Shown: positions 53,472-62,686, numbered from the stretch's first letter. The stretch: 64,000 nt of DNA from Sphingomonas changbaiensis NBRC 104936 (GCF_000974765.1 NZ_BBWU01000048.1:166879-230878), one strand, 5' to 3'. The notes: generated from the sequence alone by a model not told the origin. Made by a program: numbers and translations.

Positions 53472-54652
53472 TTGATCGCCGCCTCCATCGGCGGCGGCAG
53501 CACGACCGGTTTCGGCTCGGGCGGCAGCGGCCCATCGGCGAACTGGGCAGGGGCGGGCCTGGCCTGGTCTACCGAGGCGTCGGGGCTGGGCAGGTTCAGG
53601 CTCAGCGCCGGCACCGCATCGCGCACCACCACGCCGGTGCCTGTCCCATCCCAGAAAATCGGCGGCAGCGACCCGCCCATCGCCGCGGCGATTTCCTTTC
53701 CGCCCGGGAAGCTCGGCGCGAAACCGGCGCGGCCATGCTTGTTGTCGCGCACGACGACGCCGCGCAGCAGCGGGTTGTAGGTCTTGTCGGTGAAGGGCCG
53801 TTTGTAGCCGATCAGCATCACGTTGGCGTTGCCGTTGCCGGCGAGCGTGTTGCCGAACACGTAAACGTCTGCGTTGGCCATCACCATCACGCCGGTGCCG
53901 GTCGGCACAGAGGCGACGATGTTGCCCTTGGGCGCGAAATTGGGCGTGTCGTTCTCGACGACGCGGTTGTCGAACACGCGGATAGCGTGGCCGCCCATCT
54001 GCGGCAGGTTGGGCAGATCGAACACGAGAATGCCGCCGGCATTCTTGCGCGCGGTGTTGGCGTACACATCGGCGTTGTAGCTGTTCTCGATCTCGATCCC
54101 GGCGACGTTGAACTCGGCGGTCGAGTTTCGGACGACGATGTTCTTCGATTGCCCGACATAGATGCCCGCGTCCGAGGCGCCGCGCACGGTCACGCGATCG
54201 ATCAGAACGTCGGTCGAGCTGACCGGATAGACGCCATAGGCACCGTTCGTTTCCTTCGGACCGCCGGTCCATTCCACCCGAAGATTATTGTAGACGATCC
54301 TGTCCGCGCCTTTGGACTTGATGCCGTCGCCCCTGGTGTCCTCCACGCCGAAATCGCGCAGCACCACGTCGTCGGACGTGACGAGCAGCCCTTCGCCCGC
54401 ACCCTGCTGGCCTTTGAAGCTCAGCACTGTCGCATTCGGTCCGGCACCCCGCACCGTCACCTTGTCGACGTCGAGCGAGAGACCGTCGGTCAGGTCGTAA
54501 CGCCCCGCGGCGATCTGGACGGTATCGCCCGGCTGCGCCTCGATCAGCGCGGTTTGCAGGCGTTCCTGCGCGCCTGCGCCGGGCGTGACGGTGACGGTCC
54601 TGGCGGCAAGCGGTGCAGCCGCGGCGAGCAGGGCGAGGGCGAGCGCTTTCAT
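53468..54652 (-). CDS. Parallel beta-helix domain protein
   Basis: 394 residues. Signal peptide (KALALALLAAAAPLAA), then repeated right-handed beta-helix rungs, for example DVVLRDFGVEDTRGDGIKSK, DAGIYVGQSKNIVVRNSTAE and VAGIEIENSYNADVYANTAR, as in periplasmic carbohydrate-binding or lyase folds (NosD-like). No catalytic residues could be assigned. Translationally coupled to the diheme cytochrome. Confidence 0.85.
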   Translation of the reverse strand: MKALALALLAAAAPLAARTVTVTPGAGAQERLQTALIEAQPGDTVQIAAGRYDLTDGLSLDVDKVTVRGAGPNATVLSFKGQQGAGEGLLVTSDDVVLRDFGVEDTRGDGIKSKGADRIVYNNLRVEWTGGPKETNGAYGVYPVSSTDVLIDRVTVRGASDAGIYVGQSKNIVVRNSTAEFNVAGIEIENSYNADVYANTARKNAGGILVFDLPNLPQMGGHAIRVFDNRVVENDTPNFAPKGNIVASVPTGTGVMVMANADVYVFGNTLAGNGNANVMLIGYKRPFTDKTYNPLLRGVVVRDNKHGRAGFAPSFPGGKEIAAAMGGSLPPIFWDGTGTGVVVRDAVPALSLNLPSPDASVDQARPAPAQFADGPLPPEPKPVVLPPPMEAAIK

Positions 54653-54692
54653 GAGTGTAAGCTATCCTACCCTGCGCGCTTGACAACTCCTC

Positions 54693-54767
54693 CCGTTCGC
54701 TTCGAGCCTAGTCGAGAAGCGGGCGTGTGCGCGAACAGCGTTTCTCGACTTCGCTCGAAACGAACGG
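54693..54767. repeat. Family A palindromic repeat upstream of the DUF2147 gene
   Basis: Inverted arms 54693-54721 and 54739-54767. The right arm is nearly identical to that at 18229-18257. The repeat end (CGAACGGAG) runs into the ribosome site of the gene starting at 54776. Confidence 0.85.
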
Positions 54768-54775
54768 AGTATCGA

Positions 54776-55177
54776 ATGCGCGTGCTGATCGCTTCCATGC
54801 TGCTGATCGCCACGCCCGCGCTGGCTGCGGAGTCGGTCACCGGCTCCTGGCGAACCGACACCAATGACGGGATCATCGAGATCGCGCCGTGCGGCAGCGC
54901 GGTGTGTGGGCGGCTCGCCAGGTCGTTGGTACCGATCAAGCCACCCGGCACCGACTTCAGGAATCCCGATCCCGCTCTACGCAACCGTCCGATCATCGGC
55001 CTGCCGGTGCTGACCGGCTTCGTGCAGGACGGCGATGTGTGGCGCGGCACGGCCTATGACCCGAAGGTCGGCAAAAGCTATGCGGCCACGCTTCAGCGGA
55101 TCGGCCCCGATCAGCTGAAGGTTCGTGGCTGCATCCTGTTCTTCTGCCGCTCCGTCATGTGGTCACGGGCGCGCTAG
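54776..55177 (+). CDS. DUF2147 family periplasmic protein
   Basis: 133 residues. Signal peptide (MRVLIASMLLIATPALAA), then the DUF2147 pattern: GSWRTDTNDGIIEIAPCGSA, CGRLARSLVPIK, WRGTAYDPKVGKSYAATLQ and a final VRGCILFFCRSVMWSRA. Four Cys probably form disulfides. Function unknown. ACGGAG upstream of the ATG is partly the end of a repeat. Overlaps the permease gene tail to tail by 23 bases. Confidence 0.9.
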   Translation: MRVLIASMLLIATPALAAESVTGSWRTDTNDGIIEIAPCGSAVCGRLARSLVPIKPPGTDFRNPDPALRNRPIIGLPVLTGFVQDGDVWRGTAYDPKVGKSYAATLQRIGPDQLKVRGCILFFCRSVMWSRAR

Positions 55178-56609
55178 CCTTGCTGCGGGCGAGCCCATAG
55201 CCCAGGTAGATCAGCAGACCGATCGCGTTCCACACGAAGAAGCTTTTCTGCGTGACCGCCTGAAGGCTGGTGAACAGATACAGGCAGCCGAGAATCGCGG
55301 CAGGCGCGACGATCCAGACGGCGGGAGTCCGGAACGGGCGGCGCCGATTCGGGTCGCGGCGGCGCATGATCAGCACGCAGGCGGCGACCGCGATGAATGC
55401 GCACAGCGTCCCGGCATTGGCGAGCGAGGCGATCAGGTCCAGCGGCGTCACCGCTGCGATGAACGCGACGAAGGTCGCGGTCACGGCGGTGATCGTCGCC
55501 GGCGTCCCGCGCTTCGATACCCGCGCGAGATTGGTCGGCAGGAAGCCGTCGCGCGCCATCACCATGAAGATGCGGGTCTGGCCGTAGAGAAAGGCGAGCA
55601 GCACCGTCGGCAACGCGATCGCGGCCGCCGCGGCGACGATGGTCGACACGGTGGGCTGGCCGATCCCGCGCAGGATCAGCGCCAGCGGTTCGGGGCTGTT
55701 CGCGAAAGCGGTGTAATGCAGCGCGCCGACCGCGGCCGCCGCGACGATCATGTAGATCGCGGTGCAGGCGACCATCGATCCGACGATGCCGATCGCCAGA
55801 TCGCGTTCCGGATTCTTCGCTTCCTCAGCCGCGGTCGAGATCGCGTCGAAGCCGTAAAAGGCGAAGAAGATGATCGCAGCCGCGCCCATCACGCCATATT
55901 TGACGCCGTCGGCGCCGGGCGTGCTGCCGTAGCCGAGTGGCGCGAAGGGCTTCAGGTTCGCCGGATCGAAATGCGGCAGCGCAACCGCGACGAACAGCGC
56001 CAGCGTGACGATCTTCAGCACCACCAGCGCGGTGTTGACGGTCGCGCTTTCCTTGGTGCCAAGCATCAGCAGTCCGGCGACGACTGCGATGATCAGGATC
56101 GCCGGCAGGTTCACGCCGCTCGCGGTCAGGTGGAAGGTGCCGTCCATAAGGCTGCCGGCGACCGCGGGTCCGTGCGTCAGCGCGTCGGGCAGCACGATCC
56201 CGAGCCCGTGCAGGAAGGCGACCGCATAACCGGACCAGCCGACTGCGACTGTGGCCACCACCAGCGAATATTCGAGGATCAGGCTCCAGCCGACCACCCA
56301 GGCGAAGACTTCGCCCAGCACCGAATAGCTATAGGTATAGGCACTGCCCGAAGCGGGAATCATCGTCGCCATCTCGGCATAGCAGAGGGCTGCGCAGGCA
56401 CAGATCGCGCCGGCGATCGCGAAGCTGATCAGCACCGCCGGCCCGGCGCGGTCTGCGCCGACGCCGATGAGGGTCAGGATGCCGGTACCGACGATCGCGC
56501 CGACCCCCAGCGCTACCAGATGCGGCCAGGACAGCGTCCGCGCGAGCCGATGCTCGGCGGGTTGCGCATCACCAGTCACGATCGCCTTGCGGCGCAAAAG
56601 CTTACTCAT
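55155..56609 (-). CDS. APC-family amino-acid permease
   Basis: 484 residues with about 12-13 membrane helices. HLVALGVGAIVGTGILTLIG is the substrate-binding unwound helix 1 motif of APC transporters, and SGSAYTYSYSVLGEVFAWVV and FAFYGFDAISTAAEEAKNPE complete the cationic amino-acid transporter type. Substrate not predictable. Confidence 0.92.
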   Translation of the reverse strand: MSKLLRRKAIVTGDAQPAEHRLARTLSWPHLVALGVGAIVGTGILTLIGVGADRAGPAVLISFAIAGAICACAALCYAEMATMIPASGSAYTYSYSVLGEVFAWVVGWSLILEYSLVVATVAVGWSGYAVAFLHGLGIVLPDALTHGPAVAGSLMDGTFHLTASGVNLPAILIIAVVAGLLMLGTKESATVNTALVVLKIVTLALFVAVALPHFDPANLKPFAPLGYGSTPGADGVKYGVMGAAAIIFFAFYGFDAISTAAEEAKNPERDLAIGIVGSMVACTAIYMIVAAAAVGALHYTAFANSPEPLALILRGIGQPTVSTIVAAAAAIALPTVLLAFLYGQTRIFMVMARDGFLPTNLARVSKRGTPATITAVTATFVAFIAAVTPLDLIASLANAGTLCAFIAVAACVLIMRRRDPNRRRPFRTPAVWIVAPAAILGCLYLFTSLQAVTQKSFFVWNAIGLLIYLGYGLARSKASAPVTT

Positions 56610-56625
56610 TCATATATCCCCGCTT

Positions 56626-56708
56626 GGTTCGGGCTGAGCTTGTCGAAGCCCTCCCTTCTTCAGCCTCGTAAAGGGGAAGGGAGGCGTTCGACAAGCTCAG
56701 CCCGAACC
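56626..56708. repeat. Family B palindromic repeat, copy 2
   Basis: Arms 56626-56657 and 56677-56708, core GGGCTGAGCTTGTCGAAGCC. Occupies the gap between the permease start and the crotonase stop. Confidence 0.88.
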
Positions 56709-56718
56709 GGCTTTGATT

Positions 56719-57624
56719 TCACCGGTACTCCGGGTCCTCCAGCAGCTCCCCGAAATCCGGGAAATCCGCCGACACGCCGTTTGGAAACGACGCCTCGCGC
56801 TTCTCGAGGAAGCTCTGAACGCCTTCGCGCGCGTCGTCGCTCTGGCCGCGCGACCAGATCGCGCGGCTGTCGAGGCGGTGCGCGATCATCGGGTGCTCGG
56901 CGCCCATCATCCGCCACATCATCTGGCGGGTGAGCGCGATCGACACCGGCGCGCTCTGTGCGGTCAACTGCCATGCGAGCGTCCGCGCCGCGGCAAGCAG
57001 ATCCTCGGGCGCATGAAGCGAGCGGACGAGACCACCCTTCAGCGCCTCCGCGGCGTTAAAGACCCGGCCCGAATAGCACCAGTCGAGCGCCTGGGAGATG
57101 CCGACCAGCCGGGGCAGGAACCAGCTCGACGCCGCCTCGGGCACGATGCCGCGACGCGAGAAGACGAAGCCGAATTTCGCCGTTTCGCTCGCCAGGCGGA
57201 AGTCGAACGGCAGGGTCATCGTGACGCCGATTCCCACCGCCGGGCCGTTGATCGCCCCGATCACCGGTTTCCTGCAGTTGAAGATGCGCAGCGTCAGGCG
57301 TCCGCCGCCGTCGCGCACGCCGGGATGGGAATAATCGACGCTGCCATCCTCCCGGATCGGCGAACCCTGCTGCAGCCGGTCAGGACGCTTCGCATAATCG
57401 AAGGTCGCGCCGCCCGCGCCAAGGTCCGCGCCGGCGCAATAGGCCCGGCCGGCGCCGGTCATGATCACGGCGCGCACCGCGTCGTCCGCATCGGCTTCGT
57501 CGAAGGCGGCGATCAGCTCGTTCATCATCTGCGGCGTGAACGCGTTCAGCCGCTCGGGCCGGTTGAGCGTGATCGTCAGGACGCCGTCGTCGATGTCGGT
57601 CAGGATCGTTTCGAAGTTCGCCAT
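56719..57624 (-). CDS. Enoyl-CoA hydratase/isomerase family protein (crotonase)
   Basis: 301 residues. TITLNRPERLNAFTPQMMNE, oxyanion motif YCAGADLGAG, KPVIGAINGPAVGIGVTMTL and FVFSRRGIVPEAASSWFLPR (with the Glu of crotonases) are present. A 40-residue insert around residues 75-110 is longer than in classical hydratases. Likely fatty-acid or branched acyl-CoA metabolism. Confidence 0.9.
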   Translation of the reverse strand: MANFETILTDIDDGVLTITLNRPERLNAFTPQMMNELIAAFDEADADDAVRAVIMTGAGRAYCAGADLGAGGATFDYAKRPDRLQQGSPIREDGSVDYSHPGVRDGGGRLTLRIFNCRKPVIGAINGPAVGIGVTMTLPFDFRLASETAKFGFVFSRRGIVPEAASSWFLPRLVGISQALDWCYSGRVFNAAEALKGGLVRSLHAPEDLLAAARTLAWQLTAQSAPVSIALTRQMMWRMMGAEHPMIAHRLDSRAIWSRGQSDDAREGVQSFLEKREASFPNGVSADFPDFGELLEDPEYR

Positions 57625-57642
57625 AGATACGCCTCCCCGAAT

Positions 57643-57660
57643 CCGCTCGTCCCGAACGAA
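57643..57660. repeat. Single arm of a family A repeat (remnant)
   Basis: CCGCTCGTCCCGAACGAA matches one arm of the repeat at 50825-50901; no partner arm is nearby. It directly precedes the stop of the M20 peptidase gene. Confidence 0.6.
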
Positions 57661-58974
57661 CTATTTCTTCTGCAGCAAATCCATCGCGGCGGTGACCATC
57701 GCTTCGCTCCCGGTCGCGATCACCTTCTCCGCGTCGGGCGCCCAGAAGGCGCTGTGCAGGGACGGCAGTTTGGACGTGTCGCCGCCGGCCGCGTCCCACT
57801 TCGCCTGCGGCACCCCGCCCACCCAGAACAGGGTCGACTGGATGTGCGCGGGATCGGCCTCGCGATATTCGGGGAAATCCTCGCTGACCATCACCGGCTT
57901 GGTCTGCTCGACGCGCCCGTCGCCGAAGCGCGACTTGAACGCGGCGGCGAGACGGTTGGTCAGCGGCTCGTCATTGTAGGTCGCAATGCCGGACGTGCCG
58001 AAGGTCGAGACGACCGGCATCAGCTCTTCGGGCATGCCGGCGGCGATCGCCTCGCCGCGCGCGATCCGTTTGATTCCGTCGAGCAGATGCTGGCGGGTCT
58101 CCTTCGAATAACTGCGTACCGTCAGCTGCATCTTCACTTCGGACGGGATGATGTTGTGCTTGGTGCCGCCGTGGATCGAGCCGACCGTGACGACGACGGC
58201 GTCCTGCGGGTCGATTTCGCGAGAGGCGAGCGTCTGCAGCGAGGTGATGATCCGCGCCGCGAGGACGATGGGGTCCTTGGTCGTCGCCGGCGCGGCGCCG
58301 TGGCCGCCGACGCCCTTCACCAGGATGTCGACCGAATCGACCGCCGCCATCGCATAGCCGGGCGTGTAGCCGACCGTGCCCGCCGGCAGCGATGCCGAGT
58401 CATGGAAGCCGACGACATATTGCGGCTTCGGGAAGCGGGTGAAGAGCCCGTCCTTAATCATCGCCGAGGCGCCGCCATTCACTTCCTCGGCGGGCTGGCC
58501 GATCATGATCAGCGTGCCCGACCATTTGTCCTTCATCGCCGCCATGCGCCGCGCGGTCTCGATCCAGGCGGTCATGTGCGTGTCATGGCCGCAGGCGTGC
58601 ATCACGGCGGTTTCCTGGCCGTCGATGCCGATCGCCTTCACCTTGCTTGCGAACGGCAGGCCGGTCTGCTCCGCGACCGGCAGCGCGTCCATGTCGGCGC
58701 GCAGCATGACCACGGGGCCGGGCCCGTTCTTCATCACCGCGACGACGCCATAGCCGCCCACGCCCGTCGTCACCTCGAAGCCCGCCTTCTTCGCTTCGGC
58801 TGCCAGAATCGCGGAGGAGCGCTTTTCCTGCCCGGACAGCTCCGGGTTCGCGTGGAGATCGCGGTAAATGGTGGTCAGCCCCGGCATGTCCTTCGCGATA
58901 TCGGCGCGGAGATTTTCGGATTGGGCAAGGGCAGGGGAGGCGAAGAGCAGGGGGAGCAGGATAAGGGCGCGCAC
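57661..58974 (-). CDS. Exported M20 family amidohydrolase
   Basis: 437 residues. Signal peptide (RALILLPLLFASPALAQ). Metal-binding motifs VMLRADMDALP, MHACGHDTHM and GQPAEEVNGGA mark the M20D group (IAA-amino-acid hydrolase/hippurate hydrolase-like). A dimerisation domain with VKGVGGHGAAP is present. Acts in the periplasm on an N-acyl amino acid or peptide. Confidence 0.92.
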   Translation of the reverse strand: MRALILLPLLFASPALAQSENLRADIAKDMPGLTTIYRDLHANPELSGQEKRSSAILAAEAKKAGFEVTTGVGGYGVVAVMKNGPGPVVMLRADMDALPVAEQTGLPFASKVKAIGIDGQETAVMHACGHDTHMTAWIETARRMAAMKDKWSGTLIMIGQPAEEVNGGASAMIKDGLFTRFPKPQYVVGFHDSASLPAGTVGYTPGYAMAAVDSVDILVKGVGGHGAAPATTKDPIVLAARIITSLQTLASREIDPQDAVVVTVGSIHGGTKHNIIPSEVKMQLTVRSYSKETRQHLLDGIKRIARGEAIAAGMPEELMPVVSTFGTSGIATYNDEPLTNRLAAAFKSRFGDGRVEQTKPVMVSEDFPEYREADPAHIQSTLFWVGGVPQAKWDAAGGDTSKLPSLHSAFWAPDAEKVIATGSEAMVTAAMDLLQKK

Positions 58975-59008
58975 GAGGGTCTCCAGGTTATCGCCCGAAT
59001 CCTTAAGC

Positions 59009-59096
59009 GGTTTGGGCTGAGCTTGTCGAAGCCCTCTCTTCTTCCCCGGGCGGCGCAGAAAAGAAAGGGAGGGCTTCGACAGGCTCAGCCCAAACC
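59009..59096. repeat. Family B palindromic repeat, copy 3
   Basis: Arms 59009-59040 and 59065-59096, core GGGCTGAGCTTGTCGAAGCC. Between the M20 peptidase start and the DUF4893 gene stop. Confidence 0.88.
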
Positions 59097-59101
59097 GAAT
59101 T

Positions 59102-59722
59102 CTATGACGGGCGCTCTGAAGACGGTACCAGCTCCACCACGTCCATCACGCTCTCGAAGCGTGGATAGGGCAGGATCAGCCGCCAGCGGCCGTTTCCGAT
59201 GCTTTCGACTGCTCCGATCATGTCGCGATCCGCATCGCGGCCGTAATCGATCGGCTTCCGCTCGTCGCCGAGCACCATGGTGCCGAGGAATACCAGCTTC
59301 TGGCCGCCGCCCAGGATCACGCCGACGGGGCGCTGCGACCCGGTCACTTTCCGGAAGCTGGCGATGCCGCCTTCATCGTCGATGCGGCAGGCGAAGGGCC
59401 GATAGGTGACGTAGGCGAGGCCGCCCTTGATCTTGGACCCGAGCTTGATGACGCGGCACTGATAGTCGCCGGCCGGCGGACGCCCGGCGGTGCCGGCATC
59501 GGGCTCGAGCAGCCGCCCCTCGCGGGCGATCTCGGCGGCGTGCCCGCTCGCCCGCGCCTCGGACAAGCCCTGCACGAAGGCGGTGCGCCATTGGCTCAGC
59601 CGCTGCCGGTCCGCGTCCGTGGCGACGCTGCGCCAGTCCGGCGCGGGCGCAGCCGCGGCGACTTGCTCCTGGTGCGCGCAGGCGCCCAGCGCGAGCGCCG
59701 CGATCAGCACGGCCTTGTTCAT
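59102..59722 (-). CDS. DUF4893-like lipoprotein
   Basis: 206 residues. Lipobox in ALALGAC (Cys at residue 15). The body has LSQWRTAFVQGLSEARASGH, AGDYQCRVIKLGSKI and RWRLILPYPRFESVMDVVEL, which I recognise as the DUF4893 pattern. Function unknown. ATG at 59722 with GAGAGGG upstream. Confidence 0.8.
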   Translation of the reverse strand: MNKAVLIAALALGACAHQEQVAAAAPAPDWRSVATDADRQRLSQWRTAFVQGLSEARASGHAAEIAREGRLLEPDAGTAGRPPAGDYQCRVIKLGSKIKGGLAYVTYRPFACRIDDEGGIASFRKVTGSQRPVGVILGGGQKLVFLGTMVLGDERKPIDYGRDADRDMIGAVESIGNGRWRLILPYPRFESVMDVVELVPSSERPS

Positions 59723-59781
59723 GCGACCCTCTCGTTTTCCCGCGAGCTTACCGCACGCGAGCGGGAGCGCCAGCGGAAAGC

Positions 59782-60567
59782 TCAGGCGGCGGTCCAGCCG
59801 CCGTCGACCGATAGATTGGCGCCGGTGATCTGCGCGGCCTCGTCGCGGCACAGGAACAGCGCGAGCGCGGCGACCTGCTCGGGCTGGACGAACTGCTTGG
59901 TCGGCTGCGCGGCCAGCAGCACGTCGTTGATCACCTGCTCGCGCGTCAGGCCGCGGGTGCGCATCGTGTCGGGGATCTGGTTCTCGACCAGCGGCGTCCA
60001 GACATAGCCGGGGCTGATGCAATTGACGGTGATGCCGTGCGTCGCCGTCTCCAGCGCCACGGTCTTGGTCAGTCCCGCGATCCCGTGCTTTGCCGCGACA
60101 TAGGCGGACTTGTTCGGGCTCGCGACCAGCGAGTGAGCGGAGGCGGTGGTGATGATGCGGCCCCAGCCCTTGGTCTTCATGTGCGGGATTGCCGCGCGCA
60201 TCAGGTGGAAGGTGGAGGACAGGTTGATTGCGATGATCGCGTCCCATTTGTCGACCGGGAACTCGTCGACCGGCGACACATATTGGATGCCGGCATTGCT
60301 GATGATGATGTCCGGGCCGCCTAGCGAATCGGCGCAGTCCTTGACCATCGCCGCGATTTCTTCGGGCTTCGACATGTCGGCGGCCGAATAGCGCGCCTCT
60401 GCGCCGCTGACCGCTGCCAGGTTCGCGCGCTCAGCCTCGATCGCCTGCGCGTCGCCGAAGCCGTTGATCATCACCGCCGCGCCCTCGCCGGCCAGCGCCT
60501 TGGCATAGGCCAGGCCGATGCCGGAGGTGGAGCCGGTGACGATCGCAGTCTTGCCCTTCAGAAACAT
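59782..60567 (-). CDS. 3-hydroxybutyrate dehydrogenase
   Basis: 261-residue classical SDR. TGSTSGIGLAYAKALAGEGA (NAD), Ser in TTASAHSLVASP, YVAAKHG (YxxxK) and a C-terminal INDVLLAAQPTKQFVQPEQV typical of 3-hydroxybutyrate dehydrogenases. Oxidises 3-hydroxybutyrate to acetoacetate during polyhydroxybutyrate use. Nine bases downstream of the patatin gene. Confidence 0.92.
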   Translation of the reverse strand: MFLKGKTAIVTGSTSGIGLAYAKALAGEGAAVMINGFGDAQAIEAERANLAAVSGAEARYSAADMSKPEEIAAMVKDCADSLGGPDIIISNAGIQYVSPVDEFPVDKWDAIIAINLSSTFHLMRAAIPHMKTKGWGRIITTASAHSLVASPNKSAYVAAKHGIAGLTKTVALETATHGITVNCISPGYVWTPLVENQIPDTMRTRGLTREQVINDVLLAAQPTKQFVQPEQVAALALFLCRDEAAQITGANLSVDGGWTAA

Positions 60568-60576
60568 TCGGAACTC

Positions 60577-61716
60577 CTATTTGCGGGTGAGATCGAACGC
60601 GGCGGTCTTGCCGTCGACGATGTTGCGGGCGAGCAATTCCGCCTTGTCGATCGACTGTTTGACCGCGTCGCGCCCGGCCGCCCAATGCTCGGTCATCGAG
60701 CGGGCGGAGAATTCGTAATCGCGCGATCCGCTTTCCCAGGCCGAGGCGCGGTAGATCAGCTGGACGACATTGACCGGCTGCTCGGCCGCCTGGGAACGCA
60801 GCGCCGCCACATCGGGATCGTCCTTCAGCTCGGCCGGAAGCTTCCGAAGCACGCGGCGGATCAGCTCGCGTTCCTTCCTGAGCTTCATCAGCTGGTTGCT
60901 GACCTGGCGCGTCCGGCTGGAATAGCGGATCTCCTTCTCGCGGGCGAACACGTCGAGGATCGTCCGCGGCGCCGGCCCGGCGGCGGGGAACAGATCGACC
61001 TGGAAGACGAGCAGCGGCTCCGCCTGCGTGTCGAGCACATCGGCCAGTGGCGTGTTCGAGACGATGCCGCCGTCCCACCACAGCTTGCCGTCGATTTCGA
61101 CCGGCGGCAGCCCCGGCGGCAGCGCGCCCGAGGCCATGACATGGCGCGCGTCGAGCCGTTCCTTGCGGTTGGAGAAGAAGCGGAAATTGCCGCTCTCGAT
61201 CTCGACCGCCCCGACCGACAAATGGATGGGCCCGGTGTTGAGCAGGTCCCAGTCGATCAGCTTGTCGAGCGTCTCGGCAAGGATCGAATTGTCGTAGAAG
61301 CTGAGCGCGCCGGGCGTCCCGGGCGCGGCGAACACCGGCGGCACGAAGCGGGCGCCGAAAAAGCCCGGAACACCGGTGACGGCAACGAATGCGGCCGACC
61401 ATTCGTGCACCAGCTCGCGCCAGTGATCGTCGCCGGGAATGGGGAAGCTCGGCAGCCAGCTCGTCACCAGTTCCCAGAACTCGCGCAGCCGCGCGACTCG
61501 GCGCTCCGGCGGGTTGCCGGCCAGGATCGCGGCGTTGACCGCGCCGATCGAGATGCCGGCAATCCGGTCGATCTCGATCCCCTGTGCGTCCAGTGCCTCG
61601 TAGACGCCGGCCTGATACGAGCCGAGCGCGCCGCCGCCCTGCAGCACCAGCGCGACCTCGTCCGGCAGCGGCATCGCCGCGCTCCTGCGCTTCGGTCGTG
61701 CGTCCGCATCCGCCAT
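60577..61716 (-). CDS. Patatin-like phospholipase family protein
   Basis: 379 residues. VALVLQGGGALGSYQAGVYE (oxyanion), GISIGAVNAA (nucleophile Ser, GxSxG) and WWDGGIVSN (catalytic Asp), with a C-terminal region of the DUF3734 type. ATG at 61716 has GGAG six bases upstream; an earlier in-frame start at 61797 would overlap the divergent metallopeptidase gene. Linked with 3-hydroxybutyrate dehydrogenase, it may act on granule polymer or lipid. Confidence 0.9.
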   Translation of the reverse strand: MADADARPKRRSAAMPLPDEVALVLQGGGALGSYQAGVYEALDAQGIEIDRIAGISIGAVNAAILAGNPPERRVARLREFWELVTSWLPSFPIPGDDHWRELVHEWSAAFVAVTGVPGFFGARFVPPVFAAPGTPGALSFYDNSILAETLDKLIDWDLLNTGPIHLSVGAVEIESGNFRFFSNRKERLDARHVMASGALPPGLPPVEIDGKLWWDGGIVSNTPLADVLDTQAEPLLVFQVDLFPAAGPAPRTILDVFAREKEIRYSSRTRQVSNQLMKLRKERELIRRVLRKLPAELKDDPDVAALRSQAAEQPVNVVQLIYRASAWESGSRDYEFSARSMTEHWAAGRDAVKQSIDKAELLARNIVDGKTAAFDLTRK

Positions 61717-61795
61717 ATCGTCTCCGTAACCTTCTCGGGTAAGGCTGGGCAACCGATTGCTTGGCCGATCATTGAGACGGCGGAAGGGATTGAGC

Positions 61796-62686
61796 ATGCG
61801 CCTCGACGATTACCGGACCAGCGACAATGTCGGCGACCAGCGTGGCCAGAGCTTCGGCGGCGGCGGTTTCGGCGGGGGCGGCGGAGGGCTCGGCCTGATC
61901 CTTGGGCTGGTCGGCAGCCGGTTCGGCATCGGCGGCGTGGCAGTCGTGCTGATCGGCGCCTGGCTGCTCGGCCTGTTCGGCGGCGGTGGCGGACAGCAGG
62001 CCGTTTCGCCGCAGCAACAGGCCGGCGGCAAGACGGCCGCCCAGATCTGTTCGGTCGACGCGGCCAGTCGCTTCTCGTGCCAGGTGCTCGCCAGCACCGA
62101 GGACACATGGGGCCGGATCTTCCAGCAGTCGGGCGCGCGCTACACGCCGACGACCTTGATCTTCTATTCGGGCCAGGGCCAATCCGGCTGCGGCGCGGCG
62201 CAATCTGCGATGGGGCCGTTCTACTGCCCGACCGACAAGAAGGTGTATCTGGACACGGACTTCTACCGCGAGCTGTCGCAGCGCTTCGGCGCGGCCGGCG
62301 ATTTCGCCCAGGCCTATGTGATCGCGCACGAAGTCGGCCATCACGTGCAGGACCTGCAGGGCACGCTCGACCAGGCGCACCAGCAGCAGGCGCGCGCCGG
62401 CGAGGCCGAGGGCAATGCGATCCAGGTCCGGGTCGAGCTCCAGGCCGATTGCTACGCCGGCGTCTGGGCCGCGGCGAACAAGGACCGGCTGGAGCCGGGC
62501 GACGTGGAGGAAGGCATGCGCGCCGCCCATCAGATCGGCGACGACGTGCTCCAGAAGGCGGCGCAAGGCCGGGTCGTTCCAGAGACCTTCACCCACGGCA
62601 CCGCCGAGCAGCGGATGAAGTGGCTGCGCAAGGGCATCGAAACCGGCGATCCGGCACAGTGCGACACGTTCAGCGGGGCGATCTGA
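61796..62686 (+). CDS. YpfJ-type neutral zinc metallopeptidase
   Basis: 296 residues. A Gly-rich N-terminus (residues 20-34), one membrane helix (about 40-62), then a zincin domain with HEVGHHVQDLQGT and a third ligand in ELQADCYAGVWA. MRLDDYRTSDNV at the N-terminus is the conserved start of the family. ATG at 61796 with GGAAGGG upstream. Anchored in the inner membrane; substrate unknown. Confidence 0.93.
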   Translation: MRLDDYRTSDNVGDQRGQSFGGGGFGGGGGGLGLILGLVGSRFGIGGVAVVLIGAWLLGLFGGGGGQQAVSPQQQAGGKTAAQICSVDAASRFSCQVLASTEDTWGRIFQQSGARYTPTTLIFYSGQGQSGCGAAQSAMGPFYCPTDKKVYLDTDFYRELSQRFGAAGDFAQAYVIAHEVGHHVQDLQGTLDQAHQQQARAGEAEGNAIQVRVELQADCYAGVWAAANKDRLEPGDVEEGMRAAHQIGDDVLQKAAQGRVVPETFTHGTAEQRMKWLRKGIETGDPAQCDTFSGAI

